A stretch of 64,000 bases of DNA, taken from assembly GCF_011064845.1 (NCBI RefSeq), contig NZ_CP049015.1, positions 682,001 through 746,000 on the forward strand. The letters run 5' to 3'. Below are positions 57,459-64,000 of the stretch, in pieces (the stretch's first letter is position 1; each line of letters begins with the position of its first letter). This DNA comes from Citrobacter freundii ATCC 8090 = MTCC 1658 = NBRC 12681 (GTDB lineage Bacteria; Pseudomonadota; Gammaproteobacteria; Enterobacterales; Enterobacteriaceae). A model generated the notes under the pieces. It did no database searches and was not told the origin of the DNA. It saw only the letters and a program-made list of their open reading frames with translations. Both the position numbers and the translations under genes were made by a program.

Positions 57459-59498
57459 CTACAGTTTCAACATATTACGATACTGCCCGCCTTCGCGGAT
57501 AAATACCGGAATTCTGTTCAGGGGAGCGTCATAGCGCAGCGTTTGTCCTCCCTGATAGCTCTCGCCGGTTGCAAGATCCGTCCATGTTTCACCTTCCGGT
57601 AGCCAAACGTCACGCTCGCGCATACCTTCAAGCATGACGGGCGCAACCAGCAGGTCGGGGCCAAAACAGTACTGGTCGGTAATCTCCCAACTCCTTGTCT
57701 GTTCTGGGAATTCAAAAAACAGGGTGCGCATAACCGGGGCATTGCGTTCGTGTGTTTCCGCCATCACCGCTTTGATGTACGGCTTTAACTTTTCTCGCAA
57801 CGTCAGACAGCCGGTCAACACTTCGCACACCTCTTCACCATAGCTCCACACTTCGTTTGCCGCCCCGGTCGGACACTGGGCAATACCGTCACGGTAAGGA
57901 TGTTCTGGTAAAATCTGCGGATCGCGGTTGCCGTGCAGGCGCATCACTGGGCTAAACACGCCCCACTGGAACCAGCGAATCAGCAACTCATGAAAGTGTG
58001 GGTCGTGAATATTGCCGCCATGAAAGCCGCCAATATCTGTTGTCCACCACGGGATACCTGCAATACCCATGTTCATCCCGGCGGCAAACTGATTGCGCAG
58101 AGAACGAAACGATGAGTGGATATCACCTGACCAGACCAGCGCGCCGTATTTCTGACTTCCGGCCCAGGCGCAGCGTAGCAGGTTGATAACCTGGTCTTCG
58201 CCATCGGCTTTCATGCCGTCAAAAAAGGTTTTGGCGTACATTCGCGGGTAGATATTGCCCACTTCCAGCACCGGTCCGGCGTGGTAGCGATAATTATCGT
58301 AGTCGTAAACGCTGAACTCCGGCTCGGCTTCGTCTAGCCAGAAGAGCTTCACGCCTTTATCGTAATAGTTGCGTTTTGCTTTACCCCATACGTAGTCGCG
58401 AGCGTCGGGATGGGTGGCATCAAAGAAAGTGGTATTGCCGAGGAAATCCATATTAATCGGCAATCCGCGCTCTGTTTGCACCAGCCAGCCGTTTTCGCGC
58501 ATCTCCCGATAACTCTCGGTTCGGCTATCCACGGTTGGCCAGACGGAGACCATTAGCTCAATACCCAGCGATTTTAGCTCGGCGATCATGGCATCGGGAT
58601 CGGGCCAGTCCCGCGAGTCGAACATCCAGTCCCCCTGATTTGGCCAGTGGAAGAAATCGATCACGATTACCGAGATGGGGAGATTGCGCCGTTTGTACTC
58701 GCGGGCGACGGCGAGCAACTCCTCCTGAGTGCGATAACGTAACTTGCACTGCCAGAAGCCCATGGCGTAATCCGGCATCATCGGCGGCGTGCCCGTGGCG
58801 AGCGCATACGCCCGGCTAATTTCTGCCGGGGTATCGCCAGCGGTGATCCAGTAGTCCAGCTGCTCGCTGATTTGAGCTTCCCACTCGGTCACGTTGTGGG
58901 CGAATGTCACGCGGCCGACCGCCGGATTGTTCCATAAAAATCCGTAGCCCAGGCTTGAGAGCATAAAGGGCACCGAGGCCTGAGAGTTGCGCTGGGCCAG
59001 TTCGAGCACGCATCCTTTGAGATCCAGATTGGCCTGCTGATATTGGCCCATGCCGTAAATTTTTTCCCCTTCGGTGGCTTCGAAGCGGGCTTTAAGTGAA
59101 TATTTCCCACCCTGAATAGGGCGGAATTCGCGTCCCTCAAGGTTGAGTGCGCTGACGTACTGGCCGTGAGAAGATTCATCCTCGCCAATTTCGCCCCGCA
59201 GGCGCCAGAACTCCTGCAACAGGGGTTTGTGTGGATGACGGTAAAAGGTAACTTGTCCTTTTTGATTGACGATAGCGATAATTTTGCCGTTGGTCATTGT
59301 CGCCTGGTGGTGCTCATAATCGATGTGGCAGTGGCTTTCTGCGACTGGCTCAGTCAATGCCCAGTCTTCATTTCTCATTACCGGCAGATGACGACCACTG
59401 CGTACGCGCAGGCTGTTCTCGCCCCAGGGTTCAATCCACAAATAGCGATCGTTTTGCTGCCAGACCAGACGACGCGGGTCATGTTGCACAAATGGCAT
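57459..59498 (-). CDS. GH31 family alpha-glycosidase
   Basis: 679 residues. GH31: N-terminal beta-sandwich (about 1-230), TIM barrel with ISVIVIDFFHWP, nucleophile Asp389 in FWLDEAEPE and acid/base Asp459 in VWSGDIHSSF, then C-terminal beta domains. No signal peptide, so it acts on imported sugar. The FWLDEAEPE variant of the nucleophile motif is seen in YicI-like alpha-xylosidases and related enzymes, but the true substrate (alpha-xyloside, alpha-glucoside or sulfoquinovoside-like) cannot be fixed by eye. Co-transcribed with the GPH symporter 39 bp upstream. Confidence 0.9.
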   Translation of the reverse strand: MPFVQHDPRRLVWQQNDRYLWIEPWGENSLRVRSGRHLPVMRNEDWALTEPVAESHCHIDYEHHQATMTNGKIIAIVNQKGQVTFYRHPHKPLLQEFWRLRGEIGEDESSHGQYVSALNLEGREFRPIQGGKYSLKARFEATEGEKIYGMGQYQQANLDLKGCVLELAQRNSQASVPFMLSSLGYGFLWNNPAVGRVTFAHNVTEWEAQISEQLDYWITAGDTPAEISRAYALATGTPPMMPDYAMGFWQCKLRYRTQEELLAVAREYKRRNLPISVIVIDFFHWPNQGDWMFDSRDWPDPDAMIAELKSLGIELMVSVWPTVDSRTESYREMRENGWLVQTERGLPINMDFLGNTTFFDATHPDARDYVWGKAKRNYYDKGVKLFWLDEAEPEFSVYDYDNYRYHAGPVLEVGNIYPRMYAKTFFDGMKADGEDQVINLLRCAWAGSQKYGALVWSGDIHSSFRSLRNQFAAGMNMGIAGIPWWTTDIGGFHGGNIHDPHFHELLIRWFQWGVFSPVMRLHGNRDPQILPEHPYRDGIAQCPTGAANEVWSYGEEVCEVLTGCLTLREKLKPYIKAVMAETHERNAPVMRTLFFEFPEQTRSWEITDQYCFGPDLLVAPVMLEGMRERDVWLPEGETWTDLATGESYQGGQTLRYDAPLNRIPVFIREGGQYRNMLKL

Positions 59499-59537
59499 GG
59501 TGGTGCCTCCATATTTTGAGGGTAAAGATTAAGAAAG

Positions 59538-60911
59538 TTATTGGGTGATGGTTTCCAGATCGTGGCGAATCGTCTCTTCCATTGCTTCGTACTTACGGAA
59601 GAAAAGTAGCGGGATCGCCGCGAGTGCGAAGAGTAGGGCGGGCGCCCAGATAAAGGCCCAGGTAATGCCTTCCAGGCCCGCAGCGCTTTGGGCATGGTTC
59701 GGGACATAGCCAAAACTGTTCATGATCCAGGCGGCGAAAGCGGTACCCAGACCACTGCCCATCTTGATGCAGAAAGTACTGCCGAAGGCGATAAGAATGC
59801 CCGTGGCCTTGATGCCCGTTTTCCAGGCACCGAAGTCGACGGCAAAGCCCAACATGGCAAACGGCATTGAGCAGGCGATTCCGCTACCGATATTGCCGAG
59901 CACCCAGGCCGCGATGAGGAAAGGTATGTTGTCCGCCGCCAGCCACATCAAGACGCCGCCGAACGTGGCGACCAGCAAGCCTCCTACCCATATCCAGGTT
60001 TTAGCCAGGAATTTGCTAAAGAAAGGGATGGCGATGATGAACAGGATCTGAATCGTCGCCAGACTGTTAATCAGCGGAACCAGGTCTTTGCGATCGAGGT
60101 TGTAGGTCAGATAATAAACAATGGTTGTGGACCGCTGTTGCAGGGCAATCCAGAAGATCAGATTGGCCAGCACCATCAGGATCCATGGCCAGTTACCTTT
60201 CATTGCCGTGAAACTTTTTTTCATCGGCAGTTTGGGTTCTTGCTGTATTTTATCCGCATCCATTTCGCGGATATTTTTAAAGGCGAAAAGCGTTAGCGAA
60301 CAGGATATCGCAGCAAACAGAATTGCCGTGTAAATAAATCCGGCATGATCATTTCCGTTGCCTAAAAATGCAACCAGGGGTAATGCTGTGGCATTCATTA
60401 ATAAAACCCCAATTTGTCCCCCGGTCATTCTCCAGGAATTTAATACCAGCCGTTCCTTAGGGGACAGAGTCATTAGAGGTAATATTGCGCTGAGCGGTGT
60501 ATTGAGTCCGGTAAATAAAATACTGGCAATCATGTAGGATATTGCTGCATATATGGCTTTTCCTGTCATACTGATATCTGGAGACCAAAATGACAGCGCG
60601 CTGAATACACCAAAAGGCAGCGGTAGCCATAAGAACCAGGGACGACATTTACCGTAACGTGAACGTGTTTTATCGATAATGATCCCCCAGATTGGGGCAT
60701 CTATACCATCTACGATACGCGCCAACAGCAGGATGACACCTGCTACGGCGAGACTAATACCCGCAACGTCAGTGTAGAAATATAAGATGTAGGTTGAGCC
60801 GAAACAGTACAGTAGATTACCTGCCACATCCAAAGAGCCGTAGCTAATACGCTGTAGTAAAGATAATGATGCTGACCCGCAAGACTGGGTATCCTCAATA
60901 ACAGAACTCAT
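59538..60911 (-). CDS. GPH-family sugar:cation symporter
   Basis: 457 residues from the ATG at 60911 with GGAG upstream; the frame is open to 60953. Twelve helices. MelB/YicJ-like glycoside-pentoside-hexuronide family: YGSLDVAGNLLYCFGSTYILYFYTD in helix 1, and DGIDAPIWGIIIDKTRSRYGKCRPW in the loop 2-3 cation/sugar region. Predicted to import the glycoside cleaved by the downstream GH31 enzyme, using Na+ or H+. I recall the same pair at this place in Salmonella. No regulator gene is adjacent. Confidence 0.9.
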   Translation of the reverse strand: MSSVIEDTQSCGSASLSLLQRISYGSLDVAGNLLYCFGSTYILYFYTDVAGISLAVAGVILLLARIVDGIDAPIWGIIIDKTRSRYGKCRPWFLWLPLPFGVFSALSFWSPDISMTGKAIYAAISYMIASILFTGLNTPLSAILPLMTLSPKERLVLNSWRMTGGQIGVLLMNATALPLVAFLGNGNDHAGFIYTAILFAAISCSLTLFAFKNIREMDADKIQQEPKLPMKKSFTAMKGNWPWILMVLANLIFWIALQQRSTTIVYYLTYNLDRKDLVPLINSLATIQILFIIAIPFFSKFLAKTWIWVGGLLVATFGGVLMWLAADNIPFLIAAWVLGNIGSGIACSMPFAMLGFAVDFGAWKTGIKATGILIAFGSTFCIKMGSGLGTAFAAWIMNSFGYVPNHAQSAAGLEGITWAFIWAPALLFALAAIPLLFFRKYEAMEETIRHDLETITQ

Positions 60912-60957
60912 AATAATAACTCCGATATTGGTGCGATACGCCCAGAAAAACAACTTT

Positions 60958-61050
60958 TACTTTCCAAGCAAGTTTTAAATATTATTTTTTATGTCGTTAC
61001 TGAATTTAACCTCAGATTAAAATGAGTGAGTAAGGTGTACATGGAAAGTA
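60958..61050. promoter_or_regulatory. Widely spaced inverted repeat upstream of the GPH-GH31 operon
   Basis: TACTTTCCA (60958-60966) and its exact complement TGGAAAGTA (61042-61050), centres 84 bp apart (eight helical turns). CAAC extends both arms, with a TTT insertion in the left. They flank the expected promoter region of the minus-strand operon, suggesting a looping operator pair for an unlinked regulator. Confidence 0.55.
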
Positions 61051-61333
61051 GTTGACCCTACCGCAGCAATCAATTATCAAATCTTACATCAGGATTGCGT
61101 TTATTCGTTTTTGAATGAGCGATGTTTCTATTTGCTAAGGTGGTCACAGTTTTTTTAATAATGAAATAAAAAAAGGAAAACAGTGAAAGAAAATAACTTT
61201 CAAGTATTACGCGACGCGACGCGACGCGACTAACTAAGGGAGGGATAGCTGAAAAAACAGGCTGGTCAGGAAGAGCGTGGGCGAGTGAGAACAACATCAG
61301 TGGTTGAAGAGAAAAACGCCAGATAGCAGGCAT
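61051..61333. other. Gene-free stretch between the GPH promoter region and rpsT
   Basis: About 280 bp without a credible gene. It contains an AT-rich segment (61120-61200), the GCGAC tandem repeat at 61209 and then the rpsT terminator. An open frame on the minus strand runs through the terminator and repeat and has no family match. Confidence 0.5.
61209..61230. repeat. Tandem GCGAC x4 microsatellite
   Basis: Four perfect copies of the pentamer GCGAC at 61211-61230, preceded by AC as a partial unit, in non-coding DNA. Slipped-strand repeat. Confidence 0.95.
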
Positions 61334-61360
61334 AAAAAAACCCGCTTGCGCGGGTTTTTT
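61334..61360 (-). terminator. rpsT terminator
   Basis: AAAAAACCCGC-TTG-CGCGGGTTTTTT: GC stem with A and T runs on either side, placed just downstream of rpsT (minus strand). It could also work on the plus strand. Confidence 0.93.
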
Positions 61361-61384
61361 CACAAAGCGTCGACAAGCAGGCGA

Positions 61385-61918
<534 letters not shown>

Positions 61919-61947
61919 TTAACCTTGACCGCGGTACAGGGTATACT
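61919..61947 (+). promoter_or_regulatory. Putative ribF-ileS promoter
   Basis: TTAACC (61919-61924), 17-base spacer, TATACT (61942-61947). About 30 bp before the ribF start. Confidence 0.6.
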
Positions 61948-61976
61948 TTCACGATTTTCACTGTTTTGAGCCAGAC

Positions 61977-62915
61977 ATGAAGCTGATACGAGGCATACAT
62001 AATCTCAGCCAGGCCCCGCATGGGTGTGTGCTGACTATTGGTAATTTCGACGGTGTGCACCGTGGCCACCGTGCGTTGCTGCAAGGCTTACGGGAAGAAG
62101 GGCGCAAACGCAATTTACCGGTGGTGGTAATGATTTTCGAGCCACAGCCGCTGGAACTTTTTGCGACGGACAAGTCACCTGCGCGCCTTACCCGCCTGCG
62201 GGAAAAACTGCGTTATCTGGCCGAATGCGGTGTGGACTACGTGCTGTGTGTGCGTTTTGACAGGCGTTTCGCCGCATTAACGGCGCAGACCTTCATCAGC
62301 GACCTGCTGGTGAAGCGCCTTGGTGTACAATTTCTTGCCGTTGGCGATGATTTCCGCTTTGGCGCTAGCCGTGCGGGCGATTTCTTGTTATTACAGGAAG
62401 CGGGCGCTGAGTATGGTTTTGATATCACCAGCACCCAAACCTTCTGTGAAGGCGGTGTGCGTATCAGCAGCACCGCAGTACGTCAGGCGCTGGCCGAAGA
62501 TAACCTGCAACTGGCCGAAAGCCTGCTTGGGCATCCTTTTACTATCTCAGGACGCGTCGTTCACGGTGATGAGTTAGGGCGCACCATCGGTTTTCCGACG
62601 GCAAACTTACCGCTTCGTCGTCAGGTTTCTCCGGTGAAAGGTGTTTATGCGGTTGAAGTGATGGGACTGGGTGACAAACCGTTGCCCGGCGTCGCCAACA
62701 TCGGCACCCGCCCGACGGTAGCAGGCGTACGCCAGCAGTTGGAAGTGCATCTATTGGACGTTGTAATGGACCTGTATGGTCGCCATATAGATGTAGTACT
62801 GCGTAAAAAAATACGCAGCGAACAGCGATTTGCCTCGCTGGATGAACTAAAAGCGCAGATTGCGCGTGATGAGTTGACTGCCCGTGAATTTTTTGGGCTA
62901 ACAAAACCGGCTTAA
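61977..62915 (+). CDS. ribF: Bifunctional riboflavin kinase/FAD synthetase RibF
   Basis: 312 residues (E. coli 313). N-terminal FMN adenylyltransferase with [10 protein letters not shown] and [11 protein letters not shown]-terminal flavokinase with [11 protein letters not shown]. Converts riboflavin to FMN then FAD. First gene of the ribF-ileS-lspA-fkpB-ispH operon type; ileS follows after 37 bp. Confidence 0.97.
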   Translation: MKLIRGIHNLSQAPHGCVLTIGNFDGVHRGHRALLQGLREEGRKRNLPVVVMIFEPQPLELFATDKSPARLTRLREKLRYLAECGVDYVLCVRFDRRFAALTAQTFISDLLVKRLGVQFLAVGDDFRFGASRAGDFLLLQEAGAEYGFDITSTQTFCEGGVRISSTAVRQALAEDNLQLAESLLGHPFTISGRVVHGDELGRTIGFPTANLPLRRQVSPVKGVYAVEVMGLGDKPLPGVANIGTRPTVAGVRQQLEVHLLDVVMDLYGRHIDVVLRKKIRSEQRFASLDELKAQIARDELTAREFFGLTKPA

Positions 62916-62952
62916 TGCCTATACGAGTTTTAAATACGGAACCGAGAATCTG

Positions 62953-64000
62953 ATGAGTGACTATAAATCAACCCTGAATTTGCCGGAAACAGGGTTCCCG
63001 ATGCGCGGCGATCTCGCCAAGCGCGAACCGGGAATGCTGGCGCGTTGGACTGATGATGACCTGTACGGCATCATTCGTGCGGCCAAAAAAGGCAAAAAAA
63101 CCTTCATTCTGCATGATGGCCCTCCTTATGCGAATGGCAGCATTCATATTGGTCACTCGGTTAACAAGATTCTGAAAGACATTATCGTGAAGTCCAAAGG
63201 ACTCACGGGCTATGACTCGCCGTACGTTCCGGGCTGGGACTGCCACGGTCTGCCGATCGAGCTGAAAGTAGAGCAGGAATACGGCAAGCCGGGCGAGAAG
63301 TTCACCGCTTCTGAGTTCCGCGCCAAGTGCCGTGAATACGCTGCTACGCAGGTTGACGGTCAGCGTAAAGACTTTATCCGTCTTGGCGTACTGGGCGACT
63401 GGTCGCATCCGTACCTGACCATGGACTTCAAAACCGAAGCCAATATCATTCGCGCGCTGGGTAAAATCATTGGCAACGGCCATCTGCATAAAGGCGCGAA
63501 GCCGGTGCACTGGTGCGTTGACTGCCGTTCCGCGCTGGCGGAAGCGGAAGTTGAGTATTATGACAAAACCTCCCCGTCCATCGACGTGGCGTTCCACGCT
63601 GCCGATCAGGATGCGGTGAAAGCGAAATTTGGCGTTTCTGACGTCAACGGCCCGATCTCTCTGGTTATCTGGACCACTACCCCGTGGACGTTACCGGCGA
63701 ACCGCGCAATCTCTCTGGCACCTGATTTTGACTATGCGCTGGTGCAGATTGACGGCCAGGCTGTGATTCTGGCGAAAGATCTGGTTGAAAGCGTCATGCA
63801 GCGTATTGGCGCGGCTGAATACACCATTCTCGGCACAGTGAAAGGCGCTGAGCTGGAACTGCTGCGCTTTACCCATCCGTTTATGGGCTTTGACGTGCCG
63901 GCTATCCTTGGCGATCACGTTACGCTGGACGCGGGTACCGGCGCGGTCCATACCGCTGGCGGTCACGGTCCGGATGACTACGTCATCAGCCAGAAATACG
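62953..64000 (+). CDS. ileS: Isoleucyl-tRNA synthetase, N-terminal part (runs off the window)
   Basis: First 349 codons. Class I synthetase: HIGH-type motif [15 protein letters not shown] (near residue 60), then the CP1 editing domain with [11 protein letters not shown] near 240 and [16 protein letters not shown]. The latter keeps His333 and Asp342 of the E. coli editing site but has Gly336 where E. coli and Salmonella have Pro. The KMSK motif and zinc ribbon lie beyond the edge. Charges tRNA-Ile and hydrolyses mischarged Val-tRNA-Ile. Confidence 0.98.
   Translation, partial: MSDYKSTLNLPETGFPMRGDLAKREPGMLARWTDDDLYGIIRAAKKGKKTFILHDGPPYANGSIHIGHSVNKILKDIIVKSKGLTGYDSPYVPGWDCHGLPIELKVEQEYGKPGEKFTASEFRAKCREYAATQVDGQRKDFIRLGVLGDWSHPYLTMDFKTEANIIRALGKIIGNGHLHKGAKPVHWCVDCRSALAEAEVEYYDKTSPSIDVAFHAADQDAVKAKFGVSDVNGPISLVIWTTTPWTLPANRAISLAPDFDYALVQIDGQAVILAKDLVESVMQRIGAAEYTILGTVKGAELELLRFTHPFMGFDVPAILGDHVTLDAGTGAVHTAGGHGPDDYVISQKY

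Noticed and set aside
61070..61363. 97-codon frame on the minus strand downstream of rpsT
   Set aside because: It begins inside the rpsT terminator region, crosses the GCGAC repeat and ends in AT-rich DNA. No family resemblance.

Overview
The window is chromosomal DNA of an enteric gammaproteobacterium (Enterobacteriaceae). Gene order follows the E. coli/Salmonella chromosome from about 99.4 minutes through the thr operon to ileS. REP/BIME elements, an ERIC element and a leuQPV-type tRNA cluster support this. Three features are unlike E. coli K-12 and match my memory of the Salmonella/Citrobacter layout: an arylsulfatase locus between dnaJ and nhaA, a GH31 glycosidase plus GPH symporter between nhaR and rpsT, and an MHS-type transporter between mog and satP. 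A Citrobacter-like genome is my best guess; it rests on recall of gene order and similarity, not on a database search.

Layout. 1-0.5 kb: tail of yjjZ and three tRNA-Leu(CAG) genes. 0.7-8.2 kb: rsmC, holD-rimI-yjjG, prfC, osmY, ytjA, yjjU-yjjV. 8.2-15.2 kb: the glycyl-radical pair yjjI-yjjW facing the deoCABD operon; one DeoR operator lies inside yjjI, about 600 bp from the second. 15.3-31.7 kb: lplA, ytjB, serB-radA-nadR, ettA, slt, trpR, yjjX, gpmB/rob and creABCD with a perfect CreB tag. 31.7-38.8 kb: arcA, the small gene yjjY, yjtD and the attenuator-controlled thrLABC operon. 38.9-50 kb: yaaA, yaaJ, talB, mog, an MHS transporter, satP, yaaW, yaaI and dnaKJ with sigma-32 promoters.

50.0-55.2 kb is the main accessory block: a Tsx-like outer-membrane channel, a secreted Cys-type arylsulfatase, its anaerobic radical-SAM maturase, and a zinc-ribbon protein that looks like a domesticated transposase or regulator. 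Together they could form a scavenging pathway: entry of a sulfated solute, sulfate removal in the periplasm, oxygen-independent enzyme activation in the cytoplasm, and perhaps local control. The upstream region holds a sigma-70-like promoter flanked by two inverted repeats. 55.3-64 kb: nhaA-nhaR, a convergent GPH transporter-GH31 operon, rpsT, ribF and the 5' part of ileS, which carries an unexpected proline-to-glycine change in its editing motif.

Most of the window is well-known housekeeping sequence. No CRISPR array, prophage or intact insertion sequence was seen. Several gene junctions that hold genes in K-12 (yjjJ, yaaX, hokC/mokC, yaaY) are gene-free here or filled with REP elements.
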